NCBI RefSeq assembly: GCF_003073045.1
Contig: NC_037597.1
Span: 24,690,158 to 24,754,157 of the forward strand
Length of the DNA stretch: 64,000 bases
Reading direction: 5' to 3'
Source of the DNA: Pomacea canaliculata
Lineage: Eukaryota > Mollusca > Gastropoda > Architaenioglossa > Ampullariidae
The notes beneath the pieces are model-generated. The model saw nothing but the letters and a program-made list of their open reading frames with translations. It was not told where the DNA came from and ran no database searches. Positions 23,590 through 35,361 of the stretch are shown piece by piece (position 1 is the stretch's first letter; every line of letters starts with the position of its first letter). Position numbers and translations under genes: made by a program.

Positions 23590-23903
23590 GGTTCCGGCTG
23601 CACGTGTTGGGCTATTCCGGTACCGCCGGCGACGGCCTAGGCAAGCACGACGGCATGAAGTTCAGCACCAGGGACATCGACAACGACCTGACTGGTCAAG
23701 GAGATGGGGGGCAGCTGCGCGCGCCGCTTCCAGGGAGCGGGGTGGTACTACAAGTGCTACGCCTCCAACCTCATGGGGCTGCACTACGTAGACGGGCTGT
23801 GCCAGAAAAAAGGTTCGACGGCGTGGCCTGGAAACCCTGGAGGGGGCCCAGCTACTCGCTGAAGGAAGTGGTGATGAAGATCAGACCCATCACCGCGCCT
23901 TGA
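23590..23903 (+). CDS. Fibrinogen C-terminal domain, exon C, with two compensating frame breaks
   Basis: The exon starts GFRLHVLGYSGTAGDGL and continues into the FReD block FSTRDIDND, ending FDGVAWKPWRGPSYSLKE...MKIRP before TGA at 23901. Between the G6 run (23706-23711) and the A6 run (23806-23811) the conserved core is in a different frame: CARRFQGAGWYYKCYASNLM matches the family CA....G.WY..C..SNL motif. The main frame there reads a meaningless Leu/Arg-rich stretch. One extra G and one missing base at the A run would explain it; because they cancel, the reading frame stays open to the normal stop. Homopolymer sequencing error is the simplest reading. Confidence 0.85.
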
Positions 23904-24916
23904 TGACACAGGAGGAAGTGGGCAGAGACCCGGATGCAGAATCGTTTTTGCTGGATGCCATCGCCTACGTTACTACTATTTTAAAGCGTCTTAGTGTTAC
24001 AGAGTCGCATCCTGCTCAGTCCACTGTGCACCACTCTCGTCTGCCAACCGGTTCTTTGTCGCGGCTTTTGCTATCCTACCGTCCTGTAGGACTTGTCAAT
24101 AACTATACATTTATACAAGTAGCATGTACTTTATGTTTGTGAAACTATATACGCATTGTGATGAAAAGGATCTTGGATGTTCTTGCTTTAAAGTTGTAGG
24201 TTTGATTCTCATCAATGTAATTTTTTTTTTTTTACATGCACACCTATGTTTTGTTTTTTATTTTGTTTGTTCTGGATTTGTTCCCATTTTAAGCGTGTTA
24301 TATTGTTATGCTTTCCATATCGAGAAGCATACGTCTAAGGTTACTGCGCTAGTGTTGAGGTTTTAGTCTGTGATGAAAGTTTCGAGGCTTTTGGTCTGTG
24401 ATGGCGGCTGATCTCGCCGTATAAAGGTATAAAATGACGAAAGGCAGAAGCGCAGCCCTCGCTTGGAAAGCAGAAGTTACGTGGAGGTATAAACAAAGTG
24501 TTTTGCACACCAGAGGTTGGTTCTGATTGGAAGCCATCGCTGACCAGTGACAATCTCTTGTTAGTTTGTCTTTATGTTTGCGAAGCAAATGCGGGCATTG
24601 TTTGTATAAAGTTAGTAATAATTCATTCATCTGTCAGGAGTTCTTACAATCTTTTTTACTCATCCGTCAATTCACCCAGGTTGTAGGCATGAGCGTGATG
24701 TGAGTGTGAGTATTTGGGTATGTGTGTTTGTGGACTCATTGGCCTTGTAATTAGCAGTTTATGTGGTGTGTGTGTTGGTCGTGTGATTATCAGTGTGCAT
24801 GTGCATTATTGATTTCATTATGTATAGTTTAGGAAAAACACGAACTGATTAGAACCTTCAGTGAGTCTCGTGTGCTGTGGTGAATACAAGACGAGACCGA
24901 AGCTGGGGAAGCAGGA

Positions 24917-24922
24917 AATAAA
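24917..24922 (+). terminator. Candidate polyadenylation signal of the angiopoietin-like gene
   Basis: AATAAA lies about 1 kb downstream of the stop codon on the coding strand. The intervening 3'UTR-like sequence contains no recognisable gene. Confidence 0.3.
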
Positions 24923-26209
24923 GTGTTTGTGATGGGCATTTCTCTTTAGATAACGGACATGCAGCAAATGTGTAGTTGCTTCCCTTTACTTGCTGGGAGG
25001 CCGCTTGTGTGTGTGTGTGTGCGCGCGCGCGCACATGTAACATGTAAGAATGATGAAAATGAATGCGCTGCGTTAAAATTCCTTTTTAGTCTTAAATTTT
25101 GAAAATGGATGAACCTTAACTTGTATTTCACTGCCAACAATACAGTGATGTCAGTTCTGTTTTCCTTCTAAGCGTACCGACATGCAGAAAAAATGAGCAA
25201 ATCTTTCCGAAATGCTGTGTGAAAGTAAAAGCAACACCAAGCAACTGGCTTGGTTTTGATACAAATGGCTTAGTGTAATAAAGGGTTACAATCACTATGT
25301 GTTGTATGTATAATAGCATAGAATGGGTGTGTGTACGTTTACATAAATATATGTAAGGAAATATTATTCTTTATATATACATTTATTTTGTACATGTGAA
25401 TTAGAATGAGTGCGCGTATGTAAAGTGGATGTGAGGACAGGAGGCTAGCCCTATGATGTTGATAATAATCGCCAGTTATCAATTAAAAAAAAAACGAGTT
25501 TGAATTTTCTTTCTTTCTCTATTGTCAAACCTTCACAGTGCCATCTAGGTGGGTACCCAACCAAAACTTCTGTTTCCTGCCAAACAAAAAAAAGTGCCAT
25601 AAGTTTGTATCAGGTGAAAAGTGCCATGGCAGGATGAAAGACTCCAGGGCAACAAATCCCGTTCGATCGCTTTAGTCCGTTTCTTTCCCAGATCGGTGAA
25701 CCTGATTGATCTCTGGTGTTGCGGCGCGAAGTCAATGACCCACCATCTCGTTCCAAGTCCTTTGTTTCTGACTACCTCGCGCTGTGGCCACTTGCCTCTC
25801 TGTTCCACAGTCTGGCTGCTGCCGATAACATGTCACACAATTGTCCTTCTGTAATGGCGCGGAGAAATTATTCTTGGCGTCAAATGAAGCGCACGGGCGG
25901 TCCGGGGGAGACCAGGCCCTCGCTGTTTGTACAGGAGGAGATGGGGGAGGTGGGGCATGCATAAATTATGTGATTACCTTCGTTTGAGCAATAAGTGCAA
26001 TGACTCTTTCCCCGCAGCTGTTGGGGGCCAAGCTGTTGCTCATCTTCTGGGGTTTTTTCCTGGCAAGGGAAGTAACAACCTTTCTCTTTTGTTCTGGTTC
26101 GTTCAGGATTAGTTTTCTTAGACGAAACAGCATGAGAGCTTTTCCCAACTGCCAATAAGTCGACTATCTTAATACATATGCTGATGATGGCATATAATTA
26201 ATATTTGTT

Positions 26210-26213
<4 letters not shown>

Positions 26214-26246
<33 letters not shown>
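26214..26246 (+). repeat. (TC)n microsatellite
   Basis: An uninterrupted TC dinucleotide run of about 33 bases, followed by two poly-A runs within 60 bases. Confidence 0.9.
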
Positions 26247-26249
<3 letters not shown>

Positions 26250-29193
26250 TGTCACAATTTTATTTTTAAAAAAAAAAACAAATTGTTTGTAAAAAAAAAA
26301 AAATTATCAATCAAGCAATCGCATAGAAATTCTCGCATCTTTCTTTCTCATTACATTACACATCTATGTCTCTCTCTATATATATCGTGATTAGCCAGGT
26401 AGCTTTTCTTTGCCGGAGTCTAAGCAGCCTCACCTTTACATTCCGTGGTTCGTGCTTCCAGAGTGCAAACAAACATAAATACAAGCGGGCCCCGAGGCAC
26501 CCGTAACAGTTGTTACAGAGGTGAACTACTATTGAGGCAATCTTGTATACATCAGTCTCTGGCTCAGGCTCTTATTCACAATAGATATGAGCTGTGGTCC
26601 GGCGCACCCCTGTCTACTGGGGTGACGGAATTAGAAAGGGTGTCGCTCCAGCACGCCTGCTCTCAACCCTAACCGGCAAAGATCAAAGGGTGCGATTAAA
26701 GGACTAGGCGCAGCTAGGGTGCAGTTCTTTCTCTCCTTTTTCATTATTTTTTACCCACCACTGCACTGTTTTCTCCCCACCAACACTACCCCGGTGCTTA
26801 TGTGTTTGGTCTTCTTGCCCTGTGATTGACGTCTCCAGGGTGGTCGCGACATTTTCTACCATGCATGAGCGGATGTGTGGGTAATAACTGTGACAATACT
26901 TTCATGCCCGAGGCTTGTCAGGTGCGCGTTAGTCGGGTCACGTGCCACGCCCACCCAAAGTCGGGTGACGACCAAAGCGCATCGTGAGATTCAAAGGAGA
27001 TCAACAGGAAACGCACTTCCGATCGGTTTGTTGGGATGTGAACCGCCATCATTTACGTAAGAGACTCTCCTCTCCTCTCCCCTACTACCCCTTTCTTTCA
27101 TTTTTAAGAAAAGTACCGCGTGCCCTCCCGTCTTTTGTAAACGATGCTTCAGTGAAGACATGCAGCCACATGGGTGGCTTCAGTTGACAGGAAATTTTTT
27201 AAAAGAAGCAATTTTGCAGACTTTGGGATGGTCGTTGAGCTGACATGACAAAAATCATCTTTTTTGTAGGAGAGGATTGTCACTCTTTTCAGACGCTCAG
27301 CAAAATTGCCTCGTTTGCTAGAAATTTTTATGTCCTCATTCATCCCACTGGACTGATTCATAAATAATTTCTTCACTGAATTGTCTACCCACCCCTACCC
27401 CAGAAAAAATACTTGCTTTTTCGGTTAATCACTCAAATAAGCTGTTGCTCGCTTGACATAGGGAAAAAAAGAAGGTTGCACTCCTGTCGTCATGCGCAGT
27501 GGCGCTGTCTCTAAGAATCTTATTTCTGTTCGAAAGTAAAGGGAGTAGGATCGAGGAATTAATTGTTTTTAGCTTTTATCTAGTCTATAAAATTTGTCAG
27601 TTAAAAGAAAGTCCGAAGTGTATAACAGTATTATATCACGGGAAAATTAGCGTGCAAATCACATAAAAAAATAAATGTTTAAACAAACATCACACAAAAA
27701 ATACTATTACAATAGTTCAACCATTAAGCTAAGTGATAACAAACCACATCAGTGTAACCTGCGCCCAAAGATGATATAATTTTAAAAAAGACTAAATAGA
27801 GAAGAGATGCAAGATGCGACAGCATTCAAGAGAAAAGGTAATAGAAATAAACACAGAAGACAGATGAAGTAAGTGCTCATTTTTTCTGACCATTGCAGTA
27901 AATGTTCAAATTTTTGTCTCCATACCTATGCTAGTATGATGACTTTATCCTTTTGATCTCGGGTTATTTTATTTGGCTTAAATAATAAGTTTTCAAGATT
28001 ATTTTTCTCAATGGATATAATCTGCCGCTTTCTTTTAATTTGAAGTTTGTTATTTCTTTGTCTACTCTTTTAATAAGTGCACGCGGACCTAAAGATTGAC
28101 CATTCAATTTTTTTCCCCGAGGCTTTCATCTTTTCATCATTATTTTGGCTTCCACCCGAAGCTCCCACACCTTGACAGTCTTCTGTTCCGCTTAATACTC
28201 CACCCCACCCAACCGACCGAACCCCACCCATCCCAACCCACGCACATAAAAATAAAAAACAAAACAAAAGAAAAACAAAACAAAAGCTGGAGAGCTTGGA
28301 CCGTCCGTCTTCCAGTGACCATTGACCAGCCTGAGGCCCCTGTACCCACCCCTGCACTCATCCACCCCACCAACACAAAGGCTGAGCTCGCAGACACCCG
28401 AAAGTTTTGTTTTGACAGCCTTCTGCTGCTGCTGCTGACCAGCAGGCTCCGGGCACAAAGGAGGTTTGGAACAAAGAAGAGAAGCAGAGAGGAAAACAGA
28501 GTACAGGGATAAGGGTATGTTTAATATCCATAATAATGATCACCAACTGCCAACCAACCAACAAAACGATAAAGCAAGAGATGAAAAGAGGGTTAAGGTC
28601 CGTCACACTGACCGGTCAGCTAATAACCTGTCAGACCTGACGAAGACGATCGTTGCTACTCATTCTCTGAACTTCTCCGAAAAAAAAAAGAAAAAAAATA
28701 ACAATGTGAGGACTGAAAGGCTTAAATGGAGACTGTTGACAATGAGATGGAGTGGTTAGGAGAGAGAGAAGGGGGTAGAGAGAGGGCAGTGGTAGCGATG
28801 GGATGTGTCAGAGTGCGGCTGATGGACTGCAGCTGGACTGCAGCTGGACCGCCACTGGACAGCTCAGTTAATGAAGACGGCAATGGAAGGACGCGGTGCA
28901 TGTGTCCCATCAAAGTGCCAGCTGCCTCGGAGACTGAGCCTGGTTGGCTGCTGCCAGACTTTGTAGACCTCCGGCTGACAGACCAACACTTCTCATTAGG
29001 GTCATCTCGTGTCCCTCACATTAGTGTGTCTGTGTGTGTGTGTGATTGGCATGTCTGACGAAGTGGACTTTCATAGATGCTTGCGTCTGATCCATTCGAC
29101 CTTTGATTTCATGTGCGTGCGTGCGTACGCGCTTATATATATCTTATGCTCGATCAAGCAGACTTTGATATTCATTTTATGTTCCTGATCCAG

Positions 29194-29225
29194 TTCTTAT
29201 TCTTATTCTTATTTTTATTCTTATT

Positions 29226-29263
<38 letters not shown>
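29194..29263 (+). repeat. Compound (TTCTTA)n / (GTT)n microsatellite
   Basis: Imperfect TTCTTA hexamers run to about 29227, then a pure GTT run continues to 29263. Confidence 0.9.
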
Positions 29264-30197
29264 ACACCAGGCTCTGGTCTAGAAGACACCGCGCACCACA
29301 CATACACATGTACCTAGATATGTAATCACATGCAGGAGAGTAAATCTTTTAAGAATTTAGAAAAAAGGAACTTTTGGTGTTTTTTCTGACACTCCCTTGT
29401 TGTGTGTCCGATTACGCAAACTTACTTCTTAGATACTTTTATTTCGGGTATCTAGCCTGGGGGAAGCGAACTGAGAGCTTTGTGAGAAAACACCAGAGAA
29501 TGCAACAGTTTGTACTTATTCGCACACCAGACATCAAGAACATAAATCGTCGATCTCGCAACTCCGGATGTCTTCGGGGACACGATCGTTTTCCCACCCA
29601 TCCAGGAATTAATCTCATTAGAGACTAAAACTAATTGATATCATTTGTATGCCACAGGGAATTATAGAGTTATAGCATAATTCGCAGTCCACGAAGAGTT
29701 AACACCACCCCACAGGGATTGTATAGTCGGTATCATTAACGTTTACACTAATGATATCAGCGACTCTGTCATCGCCACCTCCTGCCCATGACCTCTCTAC
29801 ACCTGCTCCTGCAATGTGAGAACAAAAGTCTGAACCACAGGGATTCCTCTTGCTTCAGTTTGCCCTCCTTTCTTCCAACAATACTTCAGCTTTAGCTACC
29901 TGCCTGCCAGGTGAGTCATCTCTGCTGTTAGACAAATTACCTGATGAGACCCTGACTGAGGACCTAAGTCAGAGCACTAATCTCTCGCGCCATATTAATT
30001 ATCCTGTACATCGACACCTCTCCTCGGCGTGAAAACACGAGACTATGAGGAATTTCTAATGAGATTTTTCGTGTTGCCTTCCTACCTCCATCACATATTT
30101 CAACCTCTTTATTCGTCTATGTCTTTTCATCTGTCATTTCTTTGTTCTTCTACTTGTCTGCCCTCTTCTTATCTTTTCACCTGTCATGTTTTGCGGC

Positions 30198-30468
30198 AAG
30201 AAAGAAAAAAGAAAAGAAGAGAAGAAGGTTTAATGAAAGAAAGAACAAAAAAAAAACACGAAAGCAGAAAAGTAAAATGAAAAGAAAGAGAGGACATAAA
30301 GAAGAAAAGAGGATGAAAATAGTAATAAAAGAGAGAAAGAAAGTACAAATGTAAAGTGTAAAGAAAGAAAAGACAAAAAAGACAAGAAGAATGGGAAGAC
30401 GAAGGAAAAAAAAAAAGAAGGAAAGAGCAATAAAGAAAAAAGACAAAATAAATAAATTAAAAAAATAC
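30198..30468 (+). repeat. Polypurine (A/G-rich) tract of about 270 bp
   Basis: The plus strand is nearly all A and G (AAAG/AAGAAG-like, few pyrimidines), giving strong strand asymmetry and long meaningless open frames of Lys/Arg or Phe/Leu. It is not a simple periodic repeat. Confidence 0.85.
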
Positions 30469-33400
30469 TATGATTTAGTCGATCGACTGTCATGGAAAGA
30501 GGATACCAACACTTGATTTATGCACGTGATACCCTTCAACGCAAACATTTCCTCTATAATCCCAGGAATGCCCTCGTCTGCTTGCAAGCTCTCTCTCTCT
30601 TGATTTCTCCTTGTGACATTCAAACACACCTTCCTTTGTCTTCTCAAACTTCACAAATAAAATGTATTGCTTGAAATGTTGAGTGCTGCACACCCCAAAA
30701 TAATTCTACCGCAGTCACTTCTCGCGACCGTTGCTTCCCAGGAAGAAAGGAATATGAAAGAACACAAACAACTGAACGAAACCTCCAGTAAAAAAAATGG
30801 GAACCGATTCAAGGTTTTTTTTGTTGTTGTTGTTGTTGTTGTTTTGTTTTTTTTTTAAAGTTTGAACAGTGTCAGTAGTGGATTACACGAGCTTCGGCCA
30901 CAAGAGATCAAAGTTCGAACTTCTGACAACAAGCAGCAACACATAAGCCTGGATGCTGAAAAGGGAGATAATTAAGTGTCGTCGTAGGTTCTTTGCCCTT
31001 TCTTTTCCAAGCTTTTTAGTGTATGTAAGAAACGTTCATAACTGCCATCGGCAAAACTTAGAGCAAGTGGTTTTGTATGAATTGAGAGCTCCATTCGTCT
31101 TCGGATTGATTTCTGCTAATGTTATCCAGTCAATCAACATGCTGTTAAATTTTTCTATGCTTTCCTCATGTGTGGACAAATTTCGCAAATATTCACACAC
31201 ACACTTTCACAAAACTAGACTGTAAGTTCAAGATGTATTCAGTTTGTGTTTCGGGTAACGCTGATGACAAAGACGACGACGATGATGATCAAAAACGAAA
31301 GAAAGTGACCTGTGGTATATTTAGCAACGAAGGGACTTTGTCACCAAGATGCTCAGCTCCTACCCCCTCCCTGTCCCGAAATAAACTCCCTCTCTCCCTA
31401 CTGTCAAGGGTCTAGGGTACTTCTTTTATGCAGGGGTGGGCTACGGGTGAGTAAGGCTGCTCTGGTGTCCTCCTTGTCCAGCCACCAACCCGTCCACACT
31501 CCCCACCCCACCCCATTGTCCTGTCTCACCCCCTTCCCCAGCACTGGACCACAACTTGTTCTTCTCGTCTCAGGGCTGACAGTGATGTGGTCAGTCCTTG
31601 CCAGCCGGCCACTCCATATGATAAAGAACAAAAAAAGTAGTGCGGGCTGGGAAGGGGAGTGTGTGGGGGCAAGATGTCGGGATTCGGCGCTGACGTGGAC
31701 ATTGGATGGACAAAGAAAGAGTGGTGATGGTCACCTCCTTGGACACGAAAAGGCGAGCGAGGAAGGGGGTTGTCGAATGGTGGTGGATGGACACTGACTG
31801 GCTCTTGGAAATGACTTAATCGATTCTGTTAAGACCGGTCAGAAAATGGAGGTACAGTCATTATACGGTAGACCAGACGTGACAAAAAGTCCCCATGAGG
31901 CCAGAGTGTGTGTTAGAAATAATATAAAGAAGAGATGTTTTGTTGGTATAAATTATTTTACGATCCATTTTGTTCCGCTTCCACCTTAGTACGTCCACTA
32001 CTACTATGCCAACCCTCTACTACTGTCACCACTACTATCCTACCATAGTCTATATCCTCACCCTGACTTTAGGGTCACGTGACTTACTTTTCTGTCCCTG
32101 CTGACAGAACCATCCACCTACCGAACTATCGCCAGGGTCTCATTACCTATTTAACAGACTCAAAGACTGAGGAAATTTGAAAAAAAAATCCATCAAATTT
32201 CATAGCTTCTTCTCAGTCGTGGAAGTGGTTATGCCTGGTGGCTACACCCACCGACGAGGCTCGCGAAACAGTCGTGACTTAATTGGCGCACCATACTGCT
32301 CGCGCCCAGTGGGTGACCAGCGGGCACGTTGAGTCGATACTGACCGGCGTAATGACGTCTGGGGCCAGGGCTGGGTGGGGTGGAGGACTCCAAGCGGACG
32401 GGGAGGTGGTGTGGGTCAGGAGGGTGATGCTCGGGCCCAGCGCAGGCACGTGCACGGACTTACGTAGTCAACCCCATCCCACCCACCCACACACCCCACC
32501 CGCTTCTCTCTCTCACACACACCACACACTCTTCGTTTCCTCCTGGTAGAGTTTTTCCTCCGTTGTAACGGCTGCACGAGAACCTCCCGGTGCCAGAATC
32601 AGGCCTTGTCTCCCACCCCCAACTTTATTGCTGTCTCCTGCACGATGCACATTAGGAGAAATCCACAATTTTTATTTGACTTTTATCGCTTTTGTTTACA
32701 CTTTTCATGTTGTTCGTGGAGACACGTATAGTTAAAACAGAGATTTGCAGAAGCAAAAGACAGCTAGACAAAGAGAAAGAAAGGTTCATGGACAGAGTTG
32801 TTAAATTTAAAAGGGAAAGTGCTTCACCTGAAGGCGATTTTGCATTCATGGAGAGAGAGAGAGGCGAGGTCATATAAGACAACGATTTATGTTTTGGAGA
32901 ATGTTTTTATTTTCTAATCGACAATTTTAAATCAGTGAATTGCCGAACTCAATATTTGATTATTTCGTATTTGTAATATCTATATCTATACAATGTTTCA
33001 TATTTATATATGCCGTACATTTCAGTTTTCATCCATCAACTCACGTAAATATTTGTGAGCGCTGCAGGGATGCATAATCCTCATCCTGAACACTTTTACT
33101 TTGTTTTTGTTTTTGTTTCGTTTCGTCTTCGGAAGCTTTGGAAACTGATTGCAAAGATAGTTTGGGTTTTTTGTAATAGGGTGTCCGATCAGAAAGTACA
33201 TACTTTTTAAGTACTGACAGCTTGAATACGATTATGGGGAGAATTTAACAGAAATTGCAAGTAAAGTTTTTTTTATTGTCATAAATGTTCGGATGTTTAT
33301 CTACACAATTTTAAAGGCCTTAAAATATTGATATGTTCTTTGCACCTTAAACACATTGTCTCTGTTGAGCAATATTTACCAATCCAAGTGCTTTACTGCA

Positions 33401-33528
33401 TAAACGATCGTGATTATCTCGGTAAACGATTATTTTCATAATTTCATAACTAATCAGTTGTATGTCTTGTTTTTCTCATCTTTAGATTAAAAGTGGGGTG
33501 GAGCTGGGTCGACTAGGAAAAATGATCT

Positions 33529-33602
33529 GCGTTATACGGGTATCGAACCGGCATGCGTTCAGTTCGGACGCCGGCGCTCTAACCACTCGGCTATCCGCTC
33601 TG
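33529..33602 (-). other. tRNA-like sequence (SINE head or tRNA pseudogene)
   Basis: On the minus strand an A box (TAGCCGAGTGG, 33593-33583) and a B box (GGTTCGATACC, 33549-33539) occur at tRNA spacing, with a D-arm-like AGCCGAGTGGTTAGAGC. The acceptor ends (GAGCGGA against ATAACGC) do not pair and the anticodon arm is poor, so it is not a functional tRNA. A short T run (ATTTTTC) follows. It looks like the Pol III promoter head of a tRNA-derived SINE, or a decayed Ser/Leu-type tRNA. I see no second copy in the window. Confidence 0.5.
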
Positions 33603-35346
33603 TAAAGTCCGTTCTTAACTGAGCAAAGTGCCGAAGCGTCAAACTCATGAAGTTTTCCCAAAGTTCCTTTGTTTTAAATGTAGTTGCAAATTACTTTGAC
33701 AAAATTATTGCATATAGGTTTGCACTTATCTCAGCATCTTGCCCTCAGTTGTTCTAATGTCCCGAAGCATCACCACAGAACTAGAAGTTTTCTGTGACTT
33801 TAAGACAACTATGCCAAAATTGGTCAATCGTTTGATGACACTTTTCCCTGTTAAGAATTGGTCTTGAAGAATTCATTCTCTCCAAAGGACTTCATCTCAC
33901 AAAAATAGCAAACACCTTTCTAAAATGTTGAAGCAGCTGACCCTAACCCAAGCAAGTCCAGGATTGTCTTTACACTCCTCGATGCTTTCTATTTAGCGAA
34001 TCACCATCATCATCATCGTCGTCGTCGTCATCGTTGTCGTCGTCGTGAGGAAGGGGAGGAAAAAAAGATCAAGGGGGAGCAAGTCTCTCTCTACACCGGA
34101 TTATCGACCTTTGGCCCTCTCGTCCAGTCGCTCATGCGCGGTCAGCCTCGTGTCCAGACGCCGGAAAGTTCGCTCCCCCCCCCTCCGGCCAGCGGCTCCA
34201 CGGCCTCCGTGTGTTGACTTTGATTTCGTGGCCGCCGACCGGACTGGACCGCTACACAACGGTCCAGTGACGTCACCAGTAGCCTCGCCATGGACCGTTA
34301 CTGGACGCTGTCACATGGCGGCTTGTCCGCCACTGGAAAATACAAAATAAATAAACCCGTCTGCTTTATGAGAAGGGGAACTGGATGGAGGCAGACCTGT
34401 GCAAATGCTCGGCACAAGATGAATTAACCCACTCGTTCCCATAGTTCCGCTCGAGGAAAGATGGAGAGAGGCTGTTGCAAGAGTGGTTGGTTGTGTCTAC
34501 GCTTTTTTTTTTTAAATCCTCAAGACTGGTAAAGGCGTCCGTCACCGTGTGACCAGTCAATCAGAAAGTCCCTGGAAAATAATGAGAGCACTCCATCTCC
34601 TTCATCTCCTCCATTCCCACCTGCACCCTGACGGAGATCAACGCAAGTATCCCACCCTCCTTTTCTGGAAAAGAGCAGACAAAACAAAGACTTTGAAAAA
34701 TAGGGACAGGTTGAACAGGTTGAAATATTTTGAATGTAAAAATGATATTAGCAGAACAGTTCCTTTTTAAAAAATTAAAAACAGCTTAAGTGTCACACGA
34801 AATGGAAAGTATTTATAATAAGTAATACATTCTCGGAAACAACATTCAGAATGCAACAGACAATTCTGTTCACTTCTTTCTGAACCATAGTACTGACTTG
34901 TCAGGTAGTACACCGAGCGCTCAGGATGATCGAAGTGTTATTAATAGGGTAATAGGGTAATCAGCCGCCATCTTGATGCTCTACTTCGTGGTGATTAATT
35001 GTGTTTACATTGTCATGCCATTACAGCCTTAATTTGTTAAAGATTAGGGTAAACTGTAGCAGGCGAGGAAGCTCATTAAAAACTTTTACACCTGCTCAAC
35101 TCTGCATCTCTCGAATAAAAATTTGTTTCTATACAGCTCTTTCATAAAATAACTTATTTTGAACAAAATGTCCCGTCATGCATCATTTTAAGCTTTAAAT
35201 ATATTTCTCAGAAATTCAGCATCAAGTCTGTCCATGAACCTTCCATCCATCCATTACCTCAATTGCACTTCATACACTCTCAGGTTCTAGGATGTTCCAA
35301 GGTGTCGAGGCTATTCTGTCTGTGAGTTGTCTGACCACGAGACTGG

Positions 35347-35361
35347 CCGCTAGATGGCGCC
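35347..35361 (+). promoter_or_regulatory. CTCF-like motif
   Basis: CCGCTAGATGGCGCC agrees with the CTCF core consensus CCASYAGRKGGCRSY except at position 3. Binding is inference from the motif alone. Confidence 0.3.

Larger units (their letters stand above)
16536..23903 (+). pseudogene. Angiopoietin-like secreted fibrinogen-domain protein, frame-disrupted
   Basis: Angiopoietin-like proteins are secreted ligands or lectins with an N-terminal coiled coil for oligomerisation and a C-terminal fibrinogen-related domain (FReD) for binding. The parts in order are a signal-peptide exon (16536-16603), a large coding block (17346-21626), and FReD exons at 21881-22075, 22499-22648 and 23590-23903. The coiled-coil segments resemble angiopoietin coils (LEKQMLTQT, LENKLLQL). 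Frame changes are needed near 17563-17566, 18440-18590, 20150-20180 and 21480-21515, and twice in the last exon. Some could be unseen introns: 18590-18890 and 20520-20720 read poorly as coding sequence. All frames stay open for hundreds of codons, which argues against old decay, so consensus errors or a very young pseudogene are the alternatives. At up to about 1,600 codons it is far longer than usual angiopoietins (about 500). 'Pseudogene' here means only that the frame is not intact as given. Confidence 0.7.
24923..33528. other. Non-coding region with simple repeats
   Basis: I recognise no gene. The region contains a GT/GC dinucleotide run (about 25009-25032), a TC run (about 26214-26246), GTT-type and polypurine tracts (listed separately), and scattered low-complexity A/T runs. 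Open frames here are short and lack family motifs. Confidence 0.5.

Noticed and set aside
29113..29325. Leu-rich frame resembling a membrane segment
   Set aside because: It is the translation of TTCTTA and GTT repeats.
30142..30493. Several open frames rich in Lys/Arg (plus) or Phe/Leu (minus)
   Set aside because: They are products of the polypurine tract; composition alone keeps the frames open.
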